NCBI GenBank assembly: GCA_037577475.1
Contig: CM075197.1
Coordinates: forward strand, 24,671,150-24,735,149
Direction of reading: 5' to 3'
Origin: Chaunax sp. Z400
Taxonomy: Eukaryota; Chordata; Actinopteri; Lophiiformes; Chaunacidae
Length of the DNA stretch: 64,000 bases
Made by a program: the position numbers and the translations under genes. Shown in pieces: positions 10,201-20,558 of the stretch. The notes under the pieces are model-generated. The model had not been told where the DNA came from. It saw only the letters and a list, made by a program, of their open reading frames with translations, and searched no databases. Each line of letters starts with the position of its first letter. Positions within the stretch are counted from its first letter, which is position 1.

Positions 10201-12321
10201 TAAAAGATGGAGTTGAAACACTGCATCACTGATCGATCAGCTGGAACAACCAGAGTCAGGAGGTCGTCTGCGCTCCGGTGAAGGATGCCGTTTCCTTCTG
10301 TTTTTTTTTTTTTTTTTTCCCAGCGGTGCTTTGTCTGCTTCCCAGAGCCTTTTTCTCAAAGCTCGTCTCCTCGTTGCGATAAACAACCACAGACCGGAGA
10401 AAAATATCAAACGTGTGTGTACATAGTGAGTGAAGCAGGAAAGTGACCGTGAATATTGAACAGGGAGAAGAGGCTTGTGTGTTGTGATTCAGCCAACCCG
10501 CCTACATTTAAGAGCGCTGTCTGATGGAAGCAAACAGGTCCAGGGTTTAGTTCCATTTATTATGAGTCATGTAAGGTTTTCTCAGAGTCTATACCTGAGG
10601 CACTTTTCCAGCCATGATGATATGTCCTTGCTGCGATGCTTTATTAGTTGACACCTTTTGAATGTGACAATGCTAAATGAGTGGAGTGCTCTTTTAAAGG
10701 GAACATCAGTGCATACTAGGTCATTTGGGGGCTGCTTTTTAGAAATTTTCAAGGGGATGCTAATGAGCCATTTTGCCGCAAACAATTCTGAATCCTATAA
10801 AATATAATTTTTTATTATTGTGATGAATGTGCCAATTTCTAAGAGTTTTGAAGCATGTTTAGGTCCTCAAAAAGGTAATTAATGTTCGAAAAAATAAATA
10901 ATAATAATAATGGAGCAAAAACAAATGGGCCTGTTAAATTTCAATCACATTGGCATTAAAAAAGGTCACTTAATTGTGACGAAGAGTTCCAAAGAACAGC
11001 TTCATCCTTGTTTAAAGGACGTCCTGCTAACCGCTCGTTGCTCTGTTTGGGATGTTGTGGACTGAAGGAGAGATTCAGGGAACGGTGCATCGGCAGCTCC
11101 TAGAGGACAGAGCGGAGGAGCTGAAGGTGGGAGCGGTGCTCCTGCTCAAACAAGTAAGGCACAACATTTTTCATTGCATCCAGGACGAAGTATTTTAGGT
11201 CAAACTACATGTATAGTAGTTTTATTTATGGCGTTTTGTCCTCTGTGGACAGGTTGGTGTGTTTTCCCCCTCCCATCGAAACCATTACCTGAACGTGACG
11301 CCGAACAACCTGCTGAGGATCTACGCCCCCGATGGAGTCTGCCTCTCCTCCACTCAGCTGCCGCCGCTCGTCTTGGTGAGCACCACGACCAATTTGCTTT
11401 TTTTTTTTTTTTTTGGGCGTTCCATCAGATATTGAATCTGTCAAACCTGTCCGCCATCCCCTTCTAAAGAAATCGTTTTTTCTTTTTCCCATCCAGGAGC
11501 CGATGTTGCCGTCACCTCATCGGTCTCCCCGCGTCCTCCGGGAGCCCGTGTCTCGGATGCAACTGATGTTTGACGAGGAGGATGATGAGGGACAAGAGGG
11601 GGGAGGCGAGGACTCCTCAAGAGACGCTAAAGCCGGTTCCAGCAGAGGCCTCCAAGAGCCTGCTGGGAACCCAGCACCGCAGCACTCCAGCTGGGATTCA
11701 GGTGGGGAGCCTCGTATGTCAGGCTTCAGTAGAATTAAGTTTTCCTGAATAAAAAAAAGGATCTGGCAACATTTTAGATATTAACATTTGACTTGGAGGA
11801 TATATATAAATCTATATATATATAATATATTAAATTCTCTCTTTCTAAAAGCTATAGCAGTGTTCACTCGTCTGTTTCACTCCTCCTCCTTTCATTCAAA
11901 CACACAATAAAACTCCCCCAGCCGTCCTCCCTACTTTATACTGGATTAGGATGACCTAATAAGGAAGAAGAGAGGTCTGCCACACCTCAACATTATTTCA
12001 TAACCATTTCAAAGGTTCACATTTCTGCTTTAATTCAACATTTCGCCATCACAAACAAATGAAAAAAATAAAAAACACACATTAATATATATCATCTATC
12101 ATGGTTCCAACACCAATAAAGACAAACAGACCCCACAGAGTCTTTTAAAAAATGACTCATTTCCATTTGTCCACCTTTACTTTGCAGCACTAATTCCCAG
12201 CATGTAATAATTTTCGTTTACTCTCCAGTCAGTTGAATCTGATGTGAGGCATCCATTGTGTGCAGATGGCGACCTGGACGAACTCTTGGGAGAGTTACCG
12301 GAGGACACCTACAGCTTCTGA
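4290..12321 (+). CDS. hrob: Homologous recombination OB-fold protein (HROB/C17orf53), complete, ten exons
   Basis: HROB acts in the nucleus. It loads the MCM8-MCM9 helicase at recombination intermediates and is needed for crosslink repair and meiosis (family knowledge). Coding exons: 4290-4301, 4432-4482, 5024-6016, 6175-6258, 7060-7194 (or from 7075), 8996-9104, 11068-11153, 11253-11375, 11497-11701 and 12266-12321, stop TGA at 12319. All phases join and all introns are GT-AG; the product is about 617 residues against about 650 in mammals. The N-terminus (MTCRLSGLFSIGEEFDDE from the second ATG) aligns with mammalian HROB without gaps. The middle is Pro/Ser-rich and poorly conserved. RRFPGPAGFLPEQ closes exon 3. 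The OB-fold region is exons 5-8. The acidic tail ends DLDELLGELPED. The second ATG (4299) has the better context and matches the mammalian start, so 4290 may add three residues. No AATAAA lies within about 1 kb after the stop; the first I see is near 13553. Confidence 0.93.
4432..4482 (+). CDS. hrob: hrob exon 2: conserved N-terminal motif
   Basis: This 51-base phase-0 exon follows tgtttcag and precedes gtgact. It encodes TCRLSGLFSIGEEFDDE, the short acidic motif at the extreme N-terminus of the family. Its length and position match mammalian HROB residue for residue, which fixes the frame into exon 3. Confidence 0.88.
4720..4975. repeat. Interspersed repeat in hrob intron 2
   Basis: The intron just before exon 3 has the look of a common fish repeat: alternating words such as gatcagactgttcacactgc, ctgatttatgaccacatatg, gtgctgttcacacttt and cagtgtgaacgtagcc, with partial internal inverted similarity (gatttgtgctgttcacac against cagtgtgaac). 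It ends only about 50 bases before the exon 3 acceptor. Recognised by its wording, not by a search. Confidence 0.45.
5024..6016 (+). CDS. hrob: hrob exon 3: large disordered central exon
   Basis: This 993-base phase-0 exon supplies residues of about 22-352, more than half the protein. It is rich in Pro, Ser and Thr and probably disordered. An acidic patch with DDFDDWDVDLADLDECD lies near residues 134-151. The conserved end has TPILTNRLVQLMSA followed by basic KKRPRSEP and RRFPGPAGFLPEQ, which aligns well with mammalian HROB. The acceptor is tatcccag at 5023 and the donor CAG|gttagt. The open frame continues upstream into the intron from 4946, which is not coding because the ATG there lies before the acceptor. 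Confidence 0.9.
6409..6472. repeat. Paired AT microsatellites in hrob intron 4
   Basis: Two (AT)n runs of roughly 20-26 bases are each followed by attgcag(a). This suggests a local tandem duplication of an (AT)n-TGCAG unit. AT runs of this kind are self-complementary. Confidence 0.75.
7060..11375 (+). CDS. hrob: hrob exons 5-8: OB-fold domain
   Basis: Exons 5-8 hold the most conserved part of the protein. Exon 5 gives EEDDFSGGAWAAMKADMGLD and SYSVVMVLRK. Exon 6 gives AALKQLAKNKVPNMAVLLKS and VFKDPTG. Exon 7 gives IQGTVHRQLLEDRAEELKVG and VLLLKQ. Exon 8 gives VGVFSPSHRNHYLNVTPNNL and RIYAPDG. The alternating hydrophobic strands and the VFKDPTG...GTVHR core fit an OB-fold. They match the human protein nearly word for word, with few gaps. 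Intron 6 splits the glycine codon of DPTG in phase 1. Introns 5 and 6 (1.8 and 2.0 kb) are the largest in the gene and hold most of its repeats. Confidence 0.9.
8040..8330 (+). repeat. Interspersed repeat with two diverged internal units, hrob intron 5
   Basis: The word cctttatccagatc occurs at 8057 and again at 8189. Each is followed by a similar run (taaaattctttgggacgctc against caaaatttagtgaagtcttc) and by cc-accaagttt/cccagtttcat phrases. The units are about 132 bases apart. Wording such as ccaccaagtttaatgcaaat and gtaatcctgttaac is typical of a widespread fish repeat that I cannot name. Confidence 0.5.
8765..8945 (+). mobile_element. LINE 3' end fragment, hrob intron 5
   Basis: The stretch contains tgctcatggtggattgttgg, cggtctagacctgctctt, gtaaagtgccttgatataac and ggcgctacataaataaattg, ending in a (TTGAA)n-like tail. 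This is the characteristic 3' terminus of a teleost L2/CR1-type LINE on the plus strand, 5' truncated. It ends about 50 bases before the hrob exon 6 acceptor. Confidence 0.65.
9105..11067 (+). other. hrob: hrob intron 6
   Basis: No coding exon is supported inside. A nested palindrome lies at 10114-10176, a poly-T tract at 10302-10318 and an (AAT)n run near 10899-10912. Short reading frames here have no similarity I recognise. Confidence 0.6.
10114..10176. repeat. Nested palindrome
   Basis: GTTACACCTC (10114-10123), a four-base loop, and GAGGTGTAAC (10128-10137) form a perfect 10-bp hairpin. The right half, CTCCGCAGAGGTGTAAC (10121-10137), is also the inverse of GTTACCCCTCTGCGGAG (10160-10176), with one mismatch in 17 and a 22-base T-rich loop. 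The same segment can therefore pair in two ways. Confidence 0.85.
11811..11835. repeat. AT-rich run in hrob intron 9
   Basis: Interrupted tatata runs lie about 430 bases before the last hrob exon. No other feature is visible in that intron. Confidence 0.6.
12266..12321 (+). CDS. hrob: hrob exon 10: acidic C-terminal tail
   Basis: Joined in phase 1 to exon 9, which ends ...SSWDS plus one base, this terminal exon reads DGDLDELLGELPEDTYSF and then TGA. The pattern matches the mammalian C-terminus, D-D-L-D-x-L-L-x-E-L-P-E-D. The acceptor is tgtgcag at 12265. Confidence 0.88.
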
Positions 12322-15300
12322 TGTGGCGTCACATCAGCAGAACCTTCTGTGCAGCCCGTCTCCGCTGACACCAGCCATCTCACCACTGACGAACAGTAAA
12401 CATGTTGTTCTCTGTTTCGCTGATGTCGTCTCTTGTCTCACCACTAAAGGACTGATCATGTGTATATGTTGTGTAAATGTCTCTCTCCCAGTAAAGCAGC
12501 TGTGCTTCGATATCTGGGTTCGTTGACGCCACAGTGAATAGTTTGGAGTTAATTTGTTGTTTCTGTGTCATTGCTATGCATCACGGATGATGATGTCACT
12601 CAAAGCCAACACATGCTGATTGATTGAATACAAAGCTCTAAAAATCAGTTGTTTGTCTTCAGCCTCCTGTCTTAGGTATATGTATGTATTAACAATTCCA
12701 TCCCCTCACTTTTCTCTCATTCAGATCCATTGTTGAACTTTACTTCAGTGACCTTAAAATGGAGATCTTACCCTCCACAGCACTGACTTGCTAGTTATGC
12801 ACAATATAAGCGAGGTGAGCTTCTCTGTCGGCTACATTTTCCTGCCCGTTCCTGTCCTTGCCCTCCATCTTCAGTCTGTTTCTGCGCGCCTCAGAGTGGA
12901 GTGGCTAAACCCTGACCCGGGGCTTGTTTACCATGCATTAAGAGGTGTATCCGAGGGTTTTCGGGGCAGGGATTGCAGCGACGAAAGTAGTTCTCCCCCC
13001 CCGAGTCTCATGTGGTATCCCCTGGCTGTTTACTCAGCCCTGTTTGCAGAGAGCATCAGGGTGGAGTCGCAGTGTGACTAACAGGCTCTTATGGAGGCTT
13101 TTCCAGCAGGATCTGAGCCCCGGATCAAGATTCCTCCACTACTCTGCCTCACTGTAACTGATTCAGGTTAATCCTCTGCCTCTTTGTCATTTTATGCATA
13201 ATGTAGTTGCTTAAATGGCCTGGTTTACGTTCAAAAGACTGAGATTGGAGATGATGAAATGGAGTGAATTCCCAGTGCTTAGATCTATTTGGCTGAAATA
13301 ATTCCAGTATAGTGTACACTTTTCTTTTCCAGGATGTTGACAGCATGACCCGCCTCACTCTGCCTCTCATTGGCTCATCCTGATCTTCTCACAATAACCA
13401 ATCTCACTCCTCAAACCTAAACTTAACCAGAGACGGTTCAGAAACCGAGACAACTCAATCCACCCACTCACTCCTTGGTGCAGTTCATCATCCAGAGTTT
13501 CATCCTCAGAAAAGACATTGAAACACTCAAGCAGCAACAAATCCTCTGTAAATAAAACCAAAACTAAAGTTTTTTTTTATTTGGGTTGTCCACCCTGTAT
13601 TTGTGGGTGTTTATATCCGTATTGGTTTAGCAGAGCCATAACTAACTTACTCAAATATGAACAAAAAGTAGTGTAATCTCTGCCTTTCCAGTGTACTGGG
13701 GTGCATAAAGCTAAAACAACCAAATGTTTCACTGTCTAAAAAGGACTGCACTGTGTGGAGAGTAGATTTGTAGTTCCCAACAAGGATTTTCAGGACCTCC
13801 AAAATAAATTGCGGGTTTTTTGTTTTTTTTTTGTTGCCAAATGAACCATTAAAACGAAGCCGTGTCGACTTGCAACCCCTCATAAGTTATTGAGAGATAT
13901 GGAGGTAAAACCAGGCAGGAGAGGGAGAATAAACCAAAATAATTCGGACACTGTCTCCTCTTCAGGCCTCTTAAAATCCTCCAAAATGCTTCTGTAATTA
14001 AAAAGCTTACAACCCAGTCCATTACCTGTGATGAGGGGCTAATGGGTGAAGAGCCAAAAAAGTTGGGAACCACTGCAGTAAATAGTATTTTTTTTTTTTA
14101 CATTAGTCATGATACCAGCAGAGGGGAGCATTTAACACCCTTGCGGGCAGTTCAAGGCCTCGTGGACATTATTAGCAGGTTCACAAGGTTATGGCAGTAT
14201 GCAGACATCCAACACCCAGCTAAGAGACCTGATCATAAAACTTAATTGGATAGAAACTAAATTCGACCAGAACAAGACTCTTTGCAACAGTCCATCTTCA
14301 TGGCAGAGTGCACAGAAGGGGTTCCTCCTCCCCTTTATCTGCACATCTACCAATTAAGACCACAGAAGTGGGCCTCGGTTCCAGCAGCTCCGCAGCTACT
14401 GCTCACAGTCTGGAATAATTTGCCCTTCAATGTCAATCACCTGTTGCAAGAGGTAATAATCAGCCGTGCCCAGTCTCAGCAACTCTGGTACTTACACATC
14501 CTAATTATCTCCCGGTAAGAGCTTATTATTTTTTCATAATCCATTCAGATAGTCGGAAAGTATAATTGCTCTCGCAGCCTCGTCACGCATATCGCATGAT
14601 AAGTGTTTAAAAAATTCAAAGAAGTTTGGAAATAAGCTGAAGATTCTAGATAGGAAATGGGAAGAAAGAGTGAGGGGGAAAATACTTTTTTTTTTAAAAG
14701 TGAGGGGGAATCAAACCCACATGCCGCTGGAGGACTGCATTCTCTGTAGATGGGATTTGTGCTATAACCACTGCGCTGTCTGCACCAACATTTGATGATA
14801 TAAATGCCAGGAATGAACTTTGAATCACAACTTGTGAGCCGAAGTGTTTGTTTGAAATGTGAACATTTTGGTAAATTCCATCTGAATATTATATCTGAAT
14901 ATGAATATTCGAATAGTCATTAATGAATAAAAAAATCGATTAGAATACACAATTATCGTTTTGTCATAAGAAATGTTTTTCCCTTGTTTTTCCCTTGCAC
15001 CTGGTAGTAATACAGTCAGCCAGAGGGTGGCGGTCGAACACTTACAGGCTGTTTTCAACCGCTATTAACAAAAGAAGAAGATCGCACTATAACCACAAGA
15101 CCGACAGTAGAAGAATGTTAGCTGTCAAAAAGTCTGGTGTGGAACTCCTTTAGATAAATAAAGGAAAGAGGTACAGCACCAACTCTGCAGGTGAAACGAT
15201 CTGATCACCAGCAGAAGAAGTAAGGTTGACGTTAGACGTGTGGGGTGATGGAGGGTCATTAATATTAATCGATTAGTAGTCGATTAGTGCTTTTGTTTGA

Positions 15301-18300
15301 TGTTCCCATCCCTATGATGCATCTCACCAGAAAAACAGAAAATACAACATGAAAATGTGTAATGGAAAGCATGCCATATGGTTGAAAGCACCAGAACTGC
15401 TACTAAATGGACCAGGAAGTGACGTGTCGACTGCTGTTTCCAACTCTGAACCTTAAAAATGAATGAAACCTAATAAAAAAAGTGGTGCAAAGGTTTTGTT
15501 GTAGTATAAAGATTTTCAAACTACCAGTGCAGAATGGTTTCCTGAATGCAGTTTAAACTGCAGGCCTGCATACGGTGCATATATTTACGTATGTAGAAGC
15601 CTGGTGTTCATTCCTCCAGTAGAGTTCAGCAGACTGAGTTTTCAAGATTGGGTTTAGTGGGTTTAGTCGGACACTTCCTGTGTGTGTTCTTACCTTTAAT
15701 TTGTCACTCATCTGCATGCATGCATTCGCTCCAACAATGTTAATCCAAGTCACGAAGGCAAATGTGTACCTTTATTCATAATTCAGAATGTTGCACTAAG
15801 CCTTTTAGCATTAATATCATGCAGAAGAATATGGTGAGGCTAACAAGGCCTCTGCCTTTAGTAATCCTGTGGAGGGGAAATTGGCTGGATGGATAAAGGG
15901 AGATGAGATTGCTAAAGCATAAAGTCTTATTTTCAACTCTGGAGACCGTTTAATCCGTGTAAAACTGCGCTCATTACCGCTGTGGAAAAAGGGGAGATTT
16001 GGTTAATTAAGTTGTTAAGAAACCAGAAAACCCTGCAGCTGCCTGAGACCACAGAAAATTTCATTTGGGAGATCGTCTGACAGCGTGTGTGGGTGTTTAA
16101 ACAAGTGTGTGCTTGACAGGAAAAGTAAAACTGATTCTGTTATTCTTTATTTTTACTCAGGGCTTCAGTTTTGTCGCAAATAATCTCAACGAGCCCTAAG
16201 AAACACATTCCCTCTTGTGCATAGCAGCACTGACAGTAAAGGCTATTTAATATGACTGTACCTCCATCACAGTCACTAAACTATTCATTGCATACAGTCA
16301 TACATGTACAAGACTGTGCATAATGTGAGGTAAAACTGATCAAATAAAGTGAAATAAGATGCAATATTTGATGGAGGGAAAAATTTGTCCAAAAATTTGC
16401 ACAAAATATGATGAAAAGAAAAAGTTATCTTCCTTTTTTTAAGTGTATGAAATCAGGGTTTCACAAAGGAACGGCCTGCAAATATGAACTGAAGCCTGGT
16501 GGAAGAATGAACCTTATATTTAATGAATGATAATAAATATTAAATATTGGTTTACACTTTTAAATCCAGAAGTATTTAACTACATAACTAAAGTAAAAGG
16601 AGCAGTAACCATAACACTGAAGATACCAGACTAAAGTTACAACTAATGTTATATTACGGTAGTAAAATATTAAAGTATTATCAGAAAAATGTACTTAGTG
16701 TTAAAAGTGCAGTAAAATGGTCCCTGACAGTGTTTTAATATCATGTGATGTTTTTTTTTTATTACTGCTGCATTAAGTTAATGTATGTGTTGCATTTTAC
16801 TGCTGTAAAGGTTAAACGATGAGCTCATTTTAAATCCTTTATATACTGTTGGGTTGTTTAATTTGCAGCAGGGGATCATATTACTATGAAATCATGTGTT
16901 TGTAGCTCCTGTACTTTTTTTTAATCAGTGACGAAAATCAGCCCAGTTTTAAGTCATGATGATGCATTTTGCAGCTGATCCATAAGGGTCTTAAATAGTT
17001 TAATTATTTTAAGGAACAGGATGATTTTCTCAACACATTGAGGAACACTTAATAAGAAAAATCTGATTATACTATATGCTTCATTTTCACTCGACAAGAA
17101 GGGCATGAAAAATTGTAACATAGAAATAATCAAGTGTATTAAAAAATACCATCATTTTGTACTGGATTATGTACTTAGTTACCTTCCACCGTTGATTGAA
17201 TCTTAATTCAGTTCACATGTCTTATTATTTTTGGCCAGTTCTTATGCAGGAAATGGGTGGCAGCCAGTTTAACATGACTTAATTAAGCTGCACTTCTCAA
17301 TTTAGACAATTTTATAGCCACGAAGACATTTTTATGACTGCCAATTACATTTTAATCACTTCATTAGTGGAATTCTTCAGCTGCCTATTGAATCAGATCC
17401 TCAGTATGTGAATGAACCTGAACTTTAAATTGCGATTATTTCTCAATACTTTCACTGATTGATTGTTGGTTCGACTATGAGTTGATTACAGATTTCTGAA
17501 TTGACTATAAATATGAACCTTGGCCGCTCAATTAATTAGATAATTATTGTTAATCTATTAATACTAATTTCTTTGGTGGACCAGGTTTAAAGTTCAAATA
17601 AGAAAATAAGTAAATTAACAGAGTTGCAGGACCCTTAAAGACGTCAACAGCTCCACTGAAGAATGAGGTTTAACAAATCAACCTGAGGAGTAACAGAGGA
17701 ACATATATACTGGCTGATCAAACCAATTAACACACATAGGGCAGATCAACACAGACAGTAACTACAGCTAAATACAAACAAGTCCCTGATTCCCCCCCAT
17801 GCTGCCAGAGCTCATGGTACGGTCCTTGTCTTTGGCCTAAAGCCAGGCTCCGCCCCCCAACCATGTTTTTTGCCACATGGGAGGGCGACTCAGCAGGTAA
17901 CTCAAACACCAATGAATTATAAAACAACTCAAACCAGCTAGCAATGTATGCTAAATGTGCATAATGTGTTGTCACAGTGCTAATAAACAAACTGTTAACC
18001 AAACAAACTGTGTTTTATGTCATTTATGTGACTGTAAATGAAGTTAATAAGTGAACATGTGGTGAACGTGGGCGGGTGTGCCACAGTTTCCATTATCCTC
18101 CTATTTGCTGCTAGAGTATTTATTTTACTCTTTTTTTATTAGCATAGTTAGAACTCTCTAAAGGGATCTTTATCAAATATACAGAGTCGGGGAGAGGAGG
18201 GGGTAATATTGAGAAAAAAATGATTGTTATTGATTAAAAAAAAACAGATATTGTTTGAGATTAAATAGGTAAATTTAAGAGAAAAAAACTTGAATATCTG

Positions 18301-19140
18301 CTGAGATTAATTAAACAAATTTACAAGTGAAAAAAGTAGTTTTAGAGTTAAGTCAGTCTATGATAACAACATACTAAAATGCTGCCATATGGCAATTTAT
18401 GTACACATTAACATGGTTATAGTAATAATACAGGGCAGAGAGAAGTCAGATATTTTATACAGGAAACACCTCATGGATCTACAGATACACATTCAACCAG
18501 TGGAGGATTTTGATTGGTTTAAAACATGTGATGATCTCAGCAAAGTGAAGTTGGCCAAATTTTTAATCTCAGGGAATTTCTGAGTTTTCTTTGAAATTTA
18601 TGACTTAAAAATCTCAGACAATATTTGTTTTTTTTTAATTTGGAAAGTTTGAGCATTTTATCAAAATTATTAACCTCACCTCAGGGTTTATTTATTTATT
18701 TATATGTCTTAGAACATAGTCGGAGGAATCAGGCAAGAAAACAAAAACCCTCTACTATTATTATTATTTTCTCTCCCATAATTCAAATGTCAAACTTTGG
18801 TCTTTTCATTGATGAAGTGAAATTCTGATTTATTTCCAGTCAGTCCAAACACACACTTCCTGTTTCCCCCTCCGTTTCCCACCTCCTTACTCTCCCTCCC
18901 TCACCTTCTGTTTTCCTCTCGCTGCTGTCTCCTCATATCTCCTCACATATTGACAGTTCTGCCTCTTATGATTGAACACAGAGCTCCTCACCAGGATAAA
19001 CACATTTAGGCTCATATTGTTGTTTTTTTTAACACATGATAAACTCTGTGTACTGATTATTATTCCCTTTATGTTTGTATCCCTCACTTCTGCCTGTGAC
19101 GAGTCTGAATTACTTTCCTCCCGTGCTCTTTATTTTTAGT
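12322..19140. other. hrob-asic2 intergenic region
   Basis: I see no exon here. It holds a SINE-like element near 14640-14790, CTCF-like motifs at 14115-14128 and 15020-15033, and an ATTAATCGATTAG-type repeat remnant near 15255-15295. The only AATAAA close to hrob is near 13553. From about 15.8 to 18.8 kb the sequence is AT-rich and shows nothing I can name. Confidence 0.55.
14640..14790 (-). mobile_element. tRNA-derived SINE fragment
   Basis: Read on the minus strand, gcagacagcgcagtggttat resembles an A box and gggtttgattccccctc a B box. These are followed by a ctcactctttcttcccattt tail seen in fish tRNA-derived SINEs. It is not a tRNA gene: the region between the boxes does not fold into a clear anticodon arm. 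A short direct repeat (agtgaggggga) near 14670 and 14699 flanks a T10 run inside it. Confidence 0.5.
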
Positions 19141-19506
19141 TTTCCTCTCTTATTTTGGTCCTCATCCCTTCCTTCCACCTCCTCCGTCTCCACTTCTGCT
19201 TCACTTCCCCTGACACCCTCCCCTTCACCTCCCCGACTGAGCATCCACTACTGTTTTTCCTCTACTATCAGTCTCTCCGACAGCCTCCCTGCTTTGCATC
19301 CATCCATCCATCCATCCATCACTCTGGTTGTGGTGACAAGATGTGGAAATATGAGAGGCTGAGAGACAAATGAGAGCAAAGAGGAGGAGAAGGAGGAGGA
19401 AGAGGAGGGTGGGAGTATATTCAATCAGAGACTTTACTGTGGAGAGAGCAGGCAGGGGAGGAGAGCATTGTCTTCCCTCCCCTCTTTCTCCCCCCTCCCT
19501 CTCTGT

Positions 19507-19540
<34 letters not shown>

Positions 19541-19560
19541 CGCGAGCCGTCTCTCCCGGC
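19140..19560 (+). promoter_or_regulatory. asic2: Pyrimidine-rich region upstream of asic2, possible promoter
   Basis: The plus strand is strongly C/T-rich, with a (CATC)n run at 19299-19320 and a (CT)n run at 19510-19539. It then becomes GC- and CpG-rich (gagcgcgagccg, ccggctcgg, cgccgccgcc at 19539-19583). A CT-rich block leading into a CpG-rich one is common at vertebrate promoters. No TATA box is visible in the expected place. Inference only. Confidence 0.35.
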
Positions 19561-19873
19561 TCGGCTGTTGTTCGCCGCCGCCACAGACGAGCTGGGAAGA
19601 GGAAGGGAAAGCGGATGTATCTGGCCAAAGGAAAACGGGAGGAGTTTGGACTGGCATGCAAGACTAACCGGCGGCTCTGGATCATCAACGTCTCTCACCC
19701 TCTCTCCCTCTCTCTCTCTCCCCCTCTTTCATGCAAACACGTCCAAACACACACGTGTGCTCTCAGACTCACACACAGACTCGCACCGGCAGAATGTCTT
19801 CTCGCTAGGCTGAACCAGAGAGGTGCTTAGGCTTGTCATTAGTTAGGGGCATGGAGATCCTGAAAAGCCTGGA

Positions 19874-19874
<1 letters not shown>
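19560..19874 (+). other. asic2: Probable asic2 5' UTR exon
   Basis: The CpG-rich block flows into a segment ending GGAT|gtgagt at 19874/19875, a strong donor. The next good acceptor is ctctgtctgcag at 20558, directly before the coding exon. The upstream end is not defined. There is no cDNA evidence, so this is inferred from splice-site quality and position. Several upstream ATGs are present, including 19616 and 19851. Confidence 0.4.
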
Positions 19875-19931
<57 letters not shown>

Positions 19932-19965
19932 AGCTTGCATGTCCACTCATGCATTACAGAGTTAC

Positions 19966-20007
<42 letters not shown>

Positions 20008-20041
20008 AGCTTGCATGTCCACTCATGCATTACAGAGTTAC

Positions 20042-20082
<41 letters not shown>
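19875..20082 (+). repeat. TG array with duplicated 37-base spacer
   Basis: Three TG runs (19877-19930, 19968-20006, 20044-20082) are separated by two identical 37-base spacers at 19931-19967 and 20007-20043, each starting cagcttgcatgtccactc and ending gagttaccc. The period is 76 bases. The first run starts within the gtgagt donor of the probable 5' UTR exon. Confidence 0.9.
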
Positions 20083-20085
<3 letters not shown>

Positions 20086-20558
20086 TGCTTTTAAATGGAG
20101 ATGAGTCGGGACCTTAAATACACAGAGGCAGCTTTGATTGGCTTGCAGTTTAAGTGATTCTCACCTCTCTGGTGTCACACAGGAATTACGTCGGGGAGTT
20201 TTTAGTCAGTGAAATCAAGCAGTGACAGAAGGCGACAGAGGATGTGGAGGGTTCGATGGTGTGCATGTGTTTGGGGGGGGGTAATAGGAGCCACAGTAAC
20301 TTTCAGCTCCAGGGAGTCATTGAGTGTGGAGGAGGAGAGGGAAGGAATGCCCTGAGGGAGCATCTTTCTCCCATCCATTACTCTCCGCAGTAGTTTTTTT
20401 TTTTTTTTTGGCTTGTGGAGGTCTTTGCCTCCTTATTCATGCCTCCTTCCTCCTTTTTTGTCAATTTCTGTTTTATCATGTTATCTGCAAAACTCCTACT
20501 TTCTCCTCCTCCCTTCACGCTATAACTCTTTTTATTGGCGCCCCCCCTCTGTCTGCAG

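Noticed and set aside
14701..14790. Possible tRNA gene on the minus strand
   Set aside because: A- and B-box-like words are present, but no proper anticodon arm or acceptor pairing; followed by a SINE-like tail.
19225..19813. Frames of 147-157 codons on both strands upstream of asic2
   Set aside because: Low-complexity translations of CT/GA-rich DNA (Arg-Glu and Leu-Ser repeats) in a probable promoter/leader; no recognisable domain.
19877..20082. CRISPR-like repeat-spacer pattern
   Set aside because: The alternating pattern is two identical spacers between TG microsatellites in a vertebrate genome, the reverse of a CRISPR array where repeats are identical and spacers differ.
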